From: Clusia tigrina
Taxonomy: Eukaryota; Arthropoda; Insecta; Diptera; Clusiidae
Direction of reading: 5' to 3'
NCBI GenBank assembly: GCA_920105625.2
Contig: CAKKTE020000090.1
Span: 139,501 to 203,500, forward strand
Length of the DNA stretch: 64,000 nt
Part shown: positions 22,028-31,923 of the stretch, in pieces
Position numbering within the stretch: position 1 is the stretch's first letter
Layout of the letters: the number at the start of each line of letters is the position of its first letter
Made by a program: the position numbers and the translations under genes
Notes under the pieces: generated by a model
Databases searched by the model: none
What the model was told of the DNA's origin: nothing
What the model saw: the letters and a program-made list of their open reading frames with translations, nothing else

Positions 22028-22345
22028 ACCACCAGTTAGCGTAGTTGTCTGGATGGACAGATTACAACAGCTGTAGAATCAGGTTCGATTCCTGGGAGGG
22101 TTCATAATTGGTGTGCTGTTGATTTCTGAGACATAATAAAAATGCTTGGGGAAAAATTGATTTTCATTGAAAGATCTCTGATGAGGACAAGTGGCGTGTC
22201 CGAAATAGCTATAAGATCTGCCAAAAAATGTTTCAATAATTCTTCTTCTTCTTCTGAAAAATTATTACGGTGGCATAACCACATACGCAATTGCAACTAG
22301 TGTTGTAACTTGTCTTGTCAATAAATTCGTTACAAAAATAATCTT
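22028..22345 (+). mobile_element. Candidate tRNA-derived SINE, full-length copy
   Basis: The head (about 22028-22110) looks like a tRNA. TAGCGTAGTTGT resembles an RNA polymerase III A box, and GGTTCGATTCC (22083-22093) is an exact B box set in a five-pair T-arm (CAGG/CCTG core). A hairpin ACAG...CTGT sits at the anticodon-arm position. A unique body follows, then the end TCAATAAATTCGTTACAAAAATAATC (22318-22343). The body and end recur at 49100-49318 in reverse, starting mid-body, and the last 30 bases recur at about 62073-62104. Different 5' truncation with a shared 3' end is the mark of a retroposon. SINEs rely on a LINE for copying. An LTR fragment is the main alternative. Confidence 0.55.
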
Positions 22346-22375
22346 CATATATATATATAATTTTTTTTAAATATA

Positions 22376-22454
<79 letters not shown>

Positions 22455-22457
22455 TCG

Positions 22458-22534
<77 letters not shown>

Positions 22535-22537
22535 TCG

Positions 22538-22604
<67 letters not shown>

Positions 22605-22610
22605 TTATAA
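22346..22610. repeat. Long (AT)n tract with duplicated ATACTCGTAT interruptions
   Basis: About 240 bases of AT dinucleotides interrupted twice, 80 bases apart, by ATACTCGTATATATATATAC-like text (about 22452 and 22532). The spacing implies that a block of about 80 bases was itself duplicated. The long tyrosine/isoleucine frames across it are artefacts. Confidence 0.95.
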
Positions 22611-22629
22611 ACATAATTAAGCATTAGGT

Positions 22630-23990
22630 ATTATAGGTACAAGTTTAACTATAGGGCGATCCTGAGTGCCAGTGGCAGTCTTCAGTTTCGCAATGTGATC
22701 TTTGCCTTGGTCAACAGAAATAGTTTAATTGATGCGAGTCATTTTCCATCTGGAGGGAGGTAACTTCTCTTCTCGTCTTCCTACTAAATCAAAAACTTCA
22801 ATATTTCGTTGCGGTCGCAACCATTTGGACCTTTTTTGCAATGACGAGAAGTATGCGACATGCCATCGACGCAAAAAATGTTGCTGTATCTGAGATATCA
22901 GCTGCCATCTTTCATCATACGTCAAAAGTGAAGTGGTCGTATCCAGTACATATTTCATATGAAATTTAATTCGTTTAACAGCTGCTTCCCAATAACCTCC
23001 CATGTGATGAGTGGAAGGAGGGTTGAATTTCCACTCAATACTGTAATCTGTTAGATTACGGTGGAACTCCGAATTTGTCATAGCTTTATCATAAACATTA
23101 CGGAGCTCCTTTTCAGCTCCTACGAGATTTGTGCCATTATCAGAATATATTCAAGAATAGATTCAATTTGAAAGCGTTCTGCGAAGCGGAATACCTTTAG
23201 AATGCAAGCAGCAATTAATCTCTACAGGGAAATTAACTACCTGAATACTTTTAATAGAGATTTCTTCGGCTTTGATCAGTTCATGCTGCATTCATGTTTC
23301 CCAAAGTCACGGGAATTTTTATTACGTATATAGGCGATGAAAAGAATCCAATAGGCAGTGTTGCGCTTTAAATGACTTAAAGAATTATAGTTCATCAATA
23401 ACTTACAAAGTGATTTATTTTCAACGGCATGTGCACACAATTTCATTATGCGTAGTTGCGTAGAGGTATTTTCTGTTCTTGAGGCAGGCCATTGCGCAGT
23501 TGGCTGAAAAAACCCCGCTGGACCCTTCCACAACTCATGACTAGCTAATTGAGTAGCTGACAAGCCTCTAGAAGCACAGTCCGCAGGGTTTTCATGCGTG
23601 GAGACATAAAACCATTTTTCGGGTGGTATGATATCCTATACTTTAGCGACGAAATTTGCTACAAATATAGGATACCATGCAAGCGTAATTTTTGAATCAG
23701 TCTGACCATAAACATTTGAATCGAGATTGCCAAAGGATTGCTTAATACATTCACTCAAATTAGCCACTAGAATAGCAGCGCATAATTCAAGCTTCGGAAA
23801 TTTGGTCGTAAAGGCGAAACTTTAGTTGTATCACTTACCAGGGACACCTTGACAGATCCATCGGCGTATTCATAACAATATCTGAAGCGTCGGCGAAGCA
23901 ATGTAAGTCACTGTCAGAGCTCTCTACGCCAGTGCCAAGCCAACGTGGAATACAGAGCTTAGTAAGAGTATTTAAATCTACTCTATGTTT
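22630..23990 (-). pseudogene. BEL/Pao pol fragment: RNase H to integrase C-terminus
   Basis: Read right to left. At about 23850-23580 is RNase H text (SDSKITLAWYPIFV-like in a nearby frame; THENPADCASRG). At 23563-23276 is the zinc-binding-side linker (LSATQLASHELWKGPAGFF). At 23110-22960 is the integrase core end with HMGGYWEAAVKRIKFH, whose glutamate is the third catalytic residue (usual form G-G-x-W-E-A-A-V). At 22900-22640 is the C-terminal domain (RWHVAYFSSLQKRSKW, then DQGKDHIAKLKTATG and RPIVKLVP). The part between LTYDE and RWQLISQIQ is missing compared with element B (56226-56762). Integrase inserted the element DNA. Gag and RT are absent. Confidence 0.75.
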
Positions 23991-24019
23991 TGACCAAATA
24001 GTAACTATATAACCATATA

Positions 24020-24740
24020 ACCATATAACAGGATCATCCCATCAAAGTACAAATATAAATCGTTATTATAGACAAAATGCTTATTCAGATTCCCACTATA
24101 ATAATTCAAGAAATCCTTCAAAACAAGGACAGACTTATAGAAATTTTAATAATTCTAATCAGTCTAGACATACTAATGAAAATTTTATCACACATCCAAC
24201 ACAAAATATAGAGTATATGGAGGTGGTCAATATTCAATATTGTGATGTAAATTTTATAGAAGAGCCTCGGGGAGCGCATTATCAATAATAAATTTAGATA
24301 TAGGAAATCACAGACTTAACGGCATAATAGATACAGGATGGGCTACAAATGTTATTAATCCCGTTGGAAACCCCAAAACTTTTTTCAACAATTAATGGTG
24401 TCAATATAGTAACTCGAAAATTTGTATTCCTAAATAATTCGACAACGATGGTACTATATCCTGGAATGTATTTCACTTACCACCGACAAAAATTACGATG
24501 CCATTATTGGACAGTGTCTCGAACAAATTCAAAGCAAAAATCAATTTATTGGCAAAATATATCGATATAAAGGGAAAGAAAATCTTATTTAAGAGCGAAA
24601 TCCCATTTGATATTAATAATATATCTACCTTAGAAGCACTTGATTCTGATTTTTTAAAGAAGATTAACTTAGATCAGGAAAAAGAGAACGTATATAGATT
24701 GTTGAAACAATATAAACCAGAGTTCTTTAGGGAATGTGTT
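24020..24740 (+). pseudogene. 17.6-like Gypsy fragment: gag end, protease, pol start
   Basis: Plus-strand text in changing frames: an asparagine/arginine-rich Gag tail (about 24060-24200), then a protease box IIDTGWATNVIN (24325-24360). Further on comes KLFSTINGV...TRKFVFLN and then NYDAIIGQCLEQIQS. From 24498 a frame reads KAKINLLAKYIDIKGKKILF and runs into the pol N-terminus. The same family is represented much more completely by the minus-strand element at 31924-42406. It stops abruptly at about 24740 before any RT motif. Confidence 0.65.
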
Positions 24741-24840
24741 TCTGCTGAAGTCCCTTGAATGCTATTGTACTATATTTTTTGTGCGTTTCTTTCATCCAAA
24801 ATCGTTGTTTTCTTTTTTTTTGCAATTTTTCCTTCCACAG

Positions 24841-25041
24841 TACAAGCGCTAGCACACACAAAACTTCATCATCCGACAGAGACATGACGACGTCACTAAA
24901 CGACGACTATGAAAAAATGATGATCTTCGATTGTGATCACTCGTCTGTGGCGGAGCTTCATTCAACACTTATACGAATGAGTATGATCATGATGTATCGT
25001 CTATGGGCCGCATTACAACAAATACATGCACAGCAAAGAAG
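24841..25041 (+). other. Candidate exon of unknown gene (67 codons)
   Basis: A 201-base open segment bounded by textbook splice signals. On the left is a T-rich tract ending TTCCTTCCACAG (24829-24840). On the right is AAGAAG followed by GTGAGTGC (donor GT at 25042). The frame is open throughout and rich in methionine, serine and acidic residues (SSSDRDMTTSLNDDYEKMM, then RMSMIMMYRLWAALQQIH). I do not recognise the protein. It could be a host exon, a spliced part of an LTR element, or chance. The splice sites and the length (a multiple of three) make chance less likely. Confidence 0.4.
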
Positions 25042-25079
25042 GTGAGTGCACCAACTCAAGCGTAGGAATTTACCGAGTA

Positions 25080-25920
25080 CGTTCGCTCGGTAAATCTAAC
25101 ATTAACAATACGCAGAAACGAGAGTAAAGCACATGAGGTACAACGACAGAACGACCACCACGCCAACTGCTAATAAGAGAGGAAATGAGAATAAATATTC
25201 TAGCTCAAATTTAAATTGAAAACATTTCAATTTAACAACAATAACACTACAGGAACCAAATACGATTTCGGACAGCGCTGCTTGCAGCCAGCAACTAGAA
25301 ACCGCTGCAGTGAGGTGACTGACCATCTCAAGATAAAGGTGGCCCAAAGGCAAGTGACCATCACAACAAAAGATATGACCACAACAACAACAAGCATGTC
25401 TCCAACAACAACAAGCGTGGAATAGCAGTAAGCAAGGCCGGCCAATGGAAGTGGAACCACACAAGGGTGGCGCGGCAACAACAATATACACCAGCCACCG
25501 TACTCGTTTGGACTATATAAGCCATGCAGTCCTTAGATCACCGACATCCTGACCAGCAACAGCTCTACTTTACACAACGTATGTTACGAACATAGAGACT
25601 CAGTGAGAACATCTGGTTTATTATCGTTTTCTCACTGAGCCACATAACCACACAACGCACGTTACACCTATCGAGAGAAGTAGAACAGGAACTGACTGCG
25701 GGTATTATAACTTTACGAACTAGAAACCTAAATTTAAGAGTAATATTGCAAGGACTCATCAAAGGCCATTGCATAAAATTTTAATAATAAAAAACCTTTA
25801 GTCTATGAATAGTAAATAAAATTGGTGAACTGGAAAATACTTGTGGAATTAATATATTCTTTTCTGTATACGACACCTGGAGCCGCTGAGTTCTACCCCT
25901 GCTATAAAGAAAGTGTCGTT
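25080..25920 (+). repeat. LTR-like segment with TATA box, poly(A) signal and leader
   Basis: GACTATATAAGCC (about 25518-25530) followed by CAGTCCTTAGATCACC looks like a TATA box and start site. Poly(A)-type AATAAAA lies at about 25813. The segment ends GTATACGACA (25862-25871), and CCTGGAGCCGCTGAGTTCTA follows. That end and leader match 10930-11075. It probably represents a plus-strand LTR with the first bases of the internal region, but the left LTR boundary and an internal coding part are not seen. Just upstream, TTTACCGAG...CTCGGTAAA (about 25069-25094) forms a perfect hairpin. Confidence 0.4.
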
Positions 25921-25929
25921 ACACCGTAA

Positions 25930-26141
25930 GAGTGCTAAGTTTAGTGGATCCAAATGAAATCAATGCGGTAATTTTAGAGGCAATTATTCAAGGAAAGTGG
26001 AATTGCCACTGATGAGAACATCCCACTCAGCAGAATTATATTATCCATTTTAATGAATGCAATTCTCTTTAGATACATATAAGTTAGTCTTAAGATTCTA
26101 CTCAATAAATAAAGTCAAACTTTAAATTTAGAGTCTGACAA
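25930..26141 (-). repeat. Possible 3' LTR start of BEL element A
   Basis: On the complement, the polypurine-like GAAAAGGGAG is followed after TTAT by TGTCAGACTCTAAATTTAAAG, starting at 26141. BEL/Pao LTRs begin with TG. No matching second copy was found at the other end of the element (right of 30678), so the LTR assignment is weak. Confidence 0.3.
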
Positions 26142-26185
26142 TAACTCCCTTTTCGTGATAAAAATCGATGGAGAGATTCGCTAAA

Positions 26186-26827
26186 CTACATAATGTGGAG
26201 AATCTCCAATGTGTGCACAATCTCATCCTCGGCCAGAAATTGTGATTGGTTTTGTTCAGCCGCTTCCACGGTTGCCGGCACAGAGTGCAAATCACCTGCG
26301 GACGGGGTCCGACCATGGGGACGACTGGTGGTCGTTGTTGTGGCGTCAAGTGGCAATCCCTTCTGGGTGGTGAACCGGAAATGGGCCGGTGTCGATAGGT
26401 GCAACCGCAGCTGGCAAGGGTGCCGTTGATCGGACTCGGCGAGCTGAAACTGGAATTGGACTGGTGGCGAGGGTGCGACACGTGTGGGTACTAACGGCGC
26501 AGTTGGTCGGGCTCGGCGAGCTGCGCCCGTATCCACCGGTAGATGGCCAGGCCGCTGGAGCGCTTCAAGGAGCCGTTGCGCTGGAGAGAGTGTGGTACCC
26601 TTCGTGGTGATTGCCGATGGCCCCTGGCCTTCTGCCCCTTTGGTGACCGCTTGAACCCCGGCCAGCCAATTCCATATAGGCGATTCATCGGGCGGCGGTG
26701 GTAACGGGTTCCTTGGAGGCGGGTATACCGCTGGATCCTTAAGGATGGCATAGTTCAGGGTGGGAAGGCACAGTTGACCCCGGCCGTGTTTTGGGTTCTG
26801 CATCCTACAGGGAATAAACAAAGTCAT
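26186..26827 (-). pseudogene. Proline-rich 3' ORF of BEL element A
   Basis: A 213-codon frame at the 3' end of the element, the position where some BEL/Pao elements carry an envelope gene. The protein is proline- and threonine-rich (VYPPPRNPLPPPPDESP) with no signal peptide, cysteine pattern or membrane segment, so there is no support for an envelope. It may be the tail of Pol or a frame kept open by base composition (this part is GC-rich). Alternative frames in the same bases are also open, which lowers confidence that it is coding. Confidence 0.35.
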
Positions 26828-26939
26828 TAATTATGGATCGATAGCCAGAGGAGTTTGCAAAGATGTTAAGTTATATTCAATCAATAAGTTATTCATCCCC
26901 TCGAGGGGTTCCTTAGATGGTAATACCATCATTTTTGTA

Positions 26940-27480
26940 ATAGCCTGGCTCAAAATTCCTCATGCAGTCCGCACTTCTACGACCCGCACTGTACCGTCCG
27001 CACCTGAGTGTGAAGAATTCTACCGAAACGCCAATCATGAGGCGCTAAATTATCTTCCCGTATAACGTCAAGATCCCCGGTTTTGATGTTCGCTTTAATG
27101 GAATGCCCTTTGCTACGTCGCTGACACTCCAGCAGATACTCCGTTTTCCACCGCGCTGTGAATTGCTGCGCCTAGATTTTCGGCCAACGGTTCAACACCG
27201 AAGTGTACGGTCTCATCTCCTCGGGGTCTTCTGAAGCCAGAAGTGGGCCTCCCACCAAAAAGTGTCCTGGAGTTAGCGGTAGCAGGTCCGTCGGGTCATC
27301 TGACATCGCACCGATGGGCCGTGAGTTCAGGCAGGCTTCAATACGAGCTAAAAGAGTAAGAAATTCTTCGAATGTGTATTTTAGATGTACCCCCTCGCGC
27401 TTAAAGACGCCCACAGTCCCCCCATATGTGGATCATGAGGTGGACTGAATTGCTATTGCAATTTCCCTTGAGCATAAGCG
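26940..27480 (-). pseudogene. BEL element A: integrase end and C-terminal domain
   Basis: The complement of 27172-27414 reads FEEFLTLLARIEACLNSRPIGAMS, then TDLLPLTPGHFLVGGPL, the conserved text just after the integrase catalytic core in all BEL/Pao elements. The next frame (about 27170-26950) reads ARWKTEYLLECQRRSK, then DLDVIREDNLAPHDWRFGRIL. This matches the DUF5641-like C-terminal domain that binds target DNA or RT. A frameshift separates the two pieces. It follows the integrase core at 27480-27800. Confidence 0.7.
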
Positions 27481-27830
27481 GCAGTGGCTCGATCCTGCGA
27501 TTCTCGGACTACTTTTTCAAAATTGCGGTGTGTTCCTTCTCTGCACATCCCAAGCTTCGCCCGTTATCGGAATGAATCTTCAAGGGGCACCTGCGTCGGG
27601 CAACGAACCGAGCCAGCGCCGCGAGAAACGCGGGGGTGCTCAGATCGTTGGGAGCTTCAAGATGAATAGATTTGGTAGCAAAACACACAAAGATACACAT
27701 GTACCCTTTCGTAAGGAGACACCGCCGTCCCCTATAGTTTTTAATCTCAAAGGGACCCGGTGTTGGTGAAGGGTCGAGCGCACGTGATTCTTTCAAGAGG
27801 TAAAGCAGTTATAATCTGGGTCTGCTGTCG
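27480..27830 (-). pseudogene. BEL element A: integrase catalytic core fragment
   Basis: The complement of 27796-27509 reads GPFEIKNYRGRRCLLTKGYM, then CFATKSIHLEAPNDLSTPAFL, then KIHSDNGRSLGCAEKE. The first catalytic aspartate region precedes GPF but is degraded. The second is in HSDNG. The third (G-G-x-W-E) region around 27450-27420 is in a different frame (STPPHDPHMGG-like). Integrase catalyses insertion of the cDNA. The lesions make this copy inactive. Confidence 0.7.
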
Positions 27831-28018
27831 CTTCTTTTATAGTAGGCAAGGTTTACAGTGGAGAATTGTACCTTAATATTTTGGCCCTCGGAATCCAATA
27901 TTGGATTCGAAGAAGGCGCAGCATTCATTGGTTCCCTCCGTGTAGCGAGATGAGGTGAGTAAACTTGACGACCAGACGAGTAAAGCGGCTATAATAAGGT
28001 AGAATGATGGGATACCTC

Positions 28019-28640
28019 TCAGAAAGGGGCAAATGCACGATTGACGACAATCGACCATTCACTCGGAGTGTTCCGTCGGAATGCAAGAAAGGCATTTAGT
28101 GTGAGCAGAGGGCTCGAGGTAGGGATGGGGTCTCCTCTGAGGAGAGCACTGCATTCTTGTGGGTAATAGAGATGTTGGGCGAGCGTGATGAGATGAATCG
28201 TTATGGCGTCGATTTCTTGTCTACTTAGGGTGACCCCTTGTTCGGGCGTAGTATCCCGACATCTGGCCAAGCTATATGTCATGAACCTTCGCACGAGGCT
28301 CAAAACTTGTAGATCTCCAGAGAGCGTTGAGAAGCGTAAGGTGGGGTCGTCTCTTTGAGATATACGTACCATGTTGGTGTGGATGGGTCGCATTTCTTCC
28401 TCAGTGTGCAAGCATGTTCCATCGATGTTTATCGGCCACTCCGATTGATCTTGTTGAAGCCATTTCGGCAAATTCCACCAAAGCGCGTTGTCGACCAAGT
28501 CGTGAGGGGGGCCCCTCGGCTTGCAAGGTCAGCTGGATTATCTGCCGATCGCACATGGCGCCAGTTGCGTGTACCCACCTCATCACTCGATTTGCCACGA
28601 AGACCTTCCAGGTGATCGGCGTAGCCATGCCAACACGATG
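28019..28640 (-). pseudogene. BEL element A: RNase H end and integrase N-terminus
   Basis: Frame 28628-28401 reads MATPITWKVFVANRVMRWVHATG. Frame 28498-28019 continues DNALWWNLPKWLQQDQSEWPIN and later ITIHLITLAQHLYYPQECSALLRGDPI. In BEL/Pao these are the end of the RNase H region (the VANR...W text), the spacer, and the integrase zinc-binding lead-in. The H-H-C-C zinc motif and the start of the core (about 27830-28018) are missing or unreadable. One frameshift joins the two frames. Confidence 0.65.
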
Positions 28641-28841
28641 GTGAAGTCAGTCCAGCAGTGAAGATTGTCTTCGGAGATGTTTAAGAGTGTTTTGAGTGAA
28701 GCCACCAACTCAGCCAACAAAGTTTCCCCACATAGTTCGAGACGCGGTAGAGATACCGTTTTTACAAGAAGATGAGTCGATGTAGTGTTTTTACCTTAGC
28801 AAAGTACGTACAAGGGCGCCGGGTAAGCCAGCTGTGAAGCG

Positions 28842-30002
28842 TCACAAAAGGCGTGGAGCTCCAGCTTCAGATTCCCATCGGGCCAAAGTTGCAGGAGGCA
28901 ATGGGTCATCCCATCGAATTTGGTCCAACCAAATCTGTTGCATTAAGATTTTGGCGATAATAACAACGGGAGTGAGCCATCCCGCCGGATCGAAAAGTTC
29001 TGTTATGACTGAGAGTATCTTTCGTTTCTTGTAGATGGTGGTGGTCGGCAAAGCTGCTATGTAAGTAAAAATAGTCCAGCTGGGCATTCCATCGAGTGCA
29101 TAAGGTGCTAGTTGTGCTAGACTCCCCGAGTTTGAGGAAATCCTCTCGGAGTAAATAATCCGGCGGTAAATCGGATTAGCAGTCCATTTGCGTATGGAGA
29201 ACCCCGCCGATTCCAGCATATCTATCAATTCATTCCGCGTGTGGATCGCAGTAGGAATATCGTGCGTACCTATCAGGGCATCGTCAACGTACATTGAGTG
29301 GCGCACCGCATGTGAAGCCAGTAAGTACTTGTGCCCCATGTCATCTGCTAGTTGTAAAAGTGTCCTTATCGCGAGATAAGGAGCACAATTCACCCCAAAG
29401 TTGACCGTTCTTAGCTCGAAATTCGTTATGGGAGCGGCCGAGTTTTCTCGAAAGAGAATGCGTTGGTACGCTGTCTGGGTAGGGTCCACCAAGATTTGAC
29501 GGTACATTTTTTGTATGTCTCCTTTGAGTACGTACCTGAACATACGACACTGAATGACGAGCCGGGTCCGGTCTGATTGCAACACATCATTCAAACTGAT
29601 GGTGTTCGTGGTCGGTTGCGACGCGTTGAACACCACCCGGATCTTGGTGGAGTTGCTCTCTGGCTTGTACAATGCGTGGTGCAGTAGGTAGTAGTGAGGC
29701 ACCGGGGATTCGGACGGAGGCGAAACTTCGGTCATGTGGTTGAGCGTCATGTATTCCACTATCATCTCGTCATATAATTGTTTGTTTTCTGGGTGTTTAC
29801 CCAGCCGTACTTCATTACGTTCGAATCGCTTGAGTGCAATATGACACGATGAACCTAAGGATTGACTAGGATTAAAATTAGATTTAAAGGGCAAATATAT
29901 CGCCCAGAGGCATCCCGACGGATCGTCTGGGAGTTTAATTTGAGGCATGCCTCGTCTATCGGCGTCCGCTTCCTTTCGGAAGGCGCCTCCACGATTTCCC
30001 AA
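28842..30002 (-). pseudogene. pol: BEL element A: reverse transcriptase
   Basis: A 386-codon open frame covering most of a BEL/Pao RT. Motifs in order: SPVPHYYLLHHALYKPES, IRVVFNASQPT (motif with N where D is more usual), LKGDIQKMYRQILVDP (catalytic aspartate), and NFGVNCAPYLAIRTL. The catalytic box HSMYVDDALIG (Y-V-D-D) is intact at about residue 238. Then come IRKWTAN and the connection-domain text LFDPAGWLTPVVIIAKILMQQIW. RT copies the element RNA into DNA. The core motifs are all present, but the surrounding protease, RNase H and integrase are broken, so the element is not autonomous. Confidence 0.85.
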
Positions 30003-30086
30003 AATCCTTTGAGGAGAGGATCGAGGGGTTGAGATTCGTCAATATTCACCGTCCGCTAAGTGGATCCCCGTCGTGTGCGCCTTGAG

Positions 30087-30282
30087 TCAGTTTGAAAGGG
30101 GCAACTCCCTGGTTAGGGTTGGCAACACCATAGCTGACACATGGAGCCGCTTTGAAGGGTCGTAACGCGAGCTTAAAACTATTTTACAAACTTTCGGGAC
30201 ATTAGCAGCTACCACATTGCTTACCCCTGACAGTTGTGCATGCACGGTTCGAGAGCGCAGAAGCGTCGCGTCAAAAATGTAT
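30087..30282 (-). pseudogene. BEL element A: protease fragment
   Basis: The complement reads RTVHAQLSGVSNVVAANVP followed by VCKIVLSSRYDPSKRLHVSA and VLPTLTRELP. This is the second half of a BEL/Pao retropepsin: G-V-S/G...V.I.S...F.V.A.V.P.IT..LP. The catalytic D-S-G box and the Gag zinc knuckles, which should lie just upstream, are missing. The text runs directly into Gag (LEGLRYIFD), so an internal deletion has joined Gag to mid-protease. Confidence 0.6.
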
Positions 30283-30678
30283 CTAAGTCCTTCCAAGTAG
30301 GAATTTCTGCCCGATGCCCCGGGCTTGTTCCCATAAAGAGAGAGTCTCCTCTGGCAGACACACAGAACACAAATACACCACGAAAATATCTCCCCAACCG
30401 GCCACGTAACCCACATACATCTGCAGCACCGCCGCACAGTTATTGATCTCACGTTGTAAGCGTTTAATTGCGACCCCCTCTTCCCGCTTTACCGGTTCCA
30501 AACTAAAAAGGGTTATTAGTTGTTGATGGGTGAGAATATGCTTATTTTCGCACCGATCTGTCAAATTTCCCCACGCCTGTTCAAATCCGAAATCGGTAAG
30601 GGGTGATTTGAGCACGTTCTCCTTGGCTACAACTGTGCGGCCATACGCTGTTTCGAGAAATATCACATTAGTCGCCAT
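30283..30678 (-). pseudogene. BEL element A: Gag fragment
   Basis: The frame reads FEQAWGNLTDRCENKHILTH, then LITLFSLEPVKREEGVAIKR and LQREINNCAAVLQMYV. This is the conserved central region of BEL/Pao Gag (DUF1759-type). A frameshift then leads into LPEETLSLWEQARG. Gag forms the particle. The true N-terminus is absent: the open frame starts only about 40 residues upstream of the conserved block, and sequence to the right (30679 on) is non-coding. Confidence 0.7.
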
Positions 30679-31233
30679 TCATCCCCAATCCATCGAATAA
30701 TACGTTGGTCCTTTTGTCCGCACCGTCTTCCGATATACGCTGCTCCTGGAACTTCCTGCTTCGATTCACATCATCAGAGCTAAATACTTATATTAATTTT
30801 CTTAATTTTCTAGTTAACATTTTAGTTTGATATATTTCTATGTTTAAGTTTAGTCGAACGTTTCATAAGTTAAATTTAATAAATCAATTTCAAAATTATA
30901 TAATATTTAAATAAATATACTATATATACTATATATACTCTTGGGTATAATTTTCCTATTTAGTATAATTTGTGTTTTCTTTGGATGATTACATTTATTC
31001 CATTTTTACTATTTTCCCTAACGTAAAAAGTAAATTTTATGTATTATTTAAATCTATATATCGCAAATCTAATACGTCTTAACAACCAAACTATAAATAA
31101 GTAATAAAAACTATTTTCTTTACAAATATTGTTAATTAATTATGATACAATTTTTAAAATTGTAAGCGGCATTAAAAATTTAAATCCTTCTCAAATACTC
31201 GTATATACATTTTACAATAATTTGCTTCATACA
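30679..31233. other. AT-rich gene-free stretch
   Basis: From about 30790 the sequence becomes very AT-rich. No LTR matching the left end of BEL element A could be found here, so its 5' end seems lost. Confidence 0.4.
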
Positions 31234-31236
31234 TAA

Positions 31237-31743
31237 CCCTACGTCTCCACGTGCAATTTTTGATGGCATGCCATTTCAAGCAAATTGCCAATGGAGACTC
31301 CAAATTGCTTCAAGTTGGAAATTTATGTTATGAAATATGTTATGCCATAAATTGCCAACGTGCTGTGTTGCAATCAGTTGTCATTTTGTTTGTTTGACAG
31401 CCTTTTTCATTTTTTCGTGACGCTCACAGTGGAAGCATCGTCGGACATTTTCGTTTTACCGCATCTATTAAATTAATAAAAACGCTAAAATGAATGGAGA
31501 CTGTCCATTTGCATTCTTTGTAATAAAGGATTCACCCAGAATTTCGGTTTCCTTCTTTTTTCCTCTTCATCGTATAAATAAAAATTTTTTTCAAGCGTGG
31601 GCACAGCGAACTGGATTGCTTGACGGCATTTTCAAAATGACAATGGCATAACATCGCAATGCCCACCATTAAAATATTGCCAACCTTTGCAATCAAATTT
31701 GACAGATTTTATGCCATCAAAAATTGCCCGTGGAGACGTAGGG
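31237..31743. mobile_element. Harbinger-type MITE, 507 bp
   Basis: The left end CCCTACGTCTCCACGTGCAA (31237 on) and the complement of the right end, CCCTACGTCTCCACGGGCAA (ending 31743), form inverted repeats of at least 33 bp with one mismatch. Both sides are flanked by TAA (31234-31236 and 31744-31746), a TWA target duplication as used by PIF/Harbinger. Additional internal sub-repeats of the TIR (AATTGCCAA.GGAGAC) occur near 31290. No transposase text. The TIR differs from that of the element at 12786-13607, so the two are separate families. Confidence 0.8.
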
Positions 31744-31923
31744 TAACAACTATTTACTATATAAAATTATATGCCGCCAAAAAAAAATTTTTTATATCTA
31801 TTCTGGGCAAAACTAGTTGCTCATCTTACATGAGCGGGTATATAAAAGATAAACCCGTTCATGTGAAAAAATTGTCCATTGCATGACTAAATTTTTCATT
31901 TTCCTAACTACTCTATATATTTC

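Noticed and set aside
22102..22296. A protein-like frame repeated almost word for word at 49159-49340
   Set aside because: The conservation is nucleotide-level: both are the antisense of the same candidate SINE, and the frames diverge exactly where the repeat ends.
22233..22627. Long open frames of alternating tyrosine and isoleucine on both strands
   Set aside because: They are translations of the AT dinucleotide repeat and carry no protein signal.
25069..25094. Hairpin TTTACCGAG...CTCGGTAAA as a transcription terminator
   Set aside because: Rho-independent termination does not apply to a fly genome. The hairpin is noted only as a structure near an LTR-like segment.
25102..25491. Hydrophobic minus-strand frames (CCCG, VVVV, LLL runs) as membrane proteins
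   Set aside because: They are antisense to ACA/ACC-rich repetitive sequence within an LTR-like segment and show no conserved features.
26186..26827. Envelope gene for BEL element A
   Set aside because: The frame is proline-rich without signal peptide, cysteine pattern or membrane segment, and neighbouring frames are open as well.
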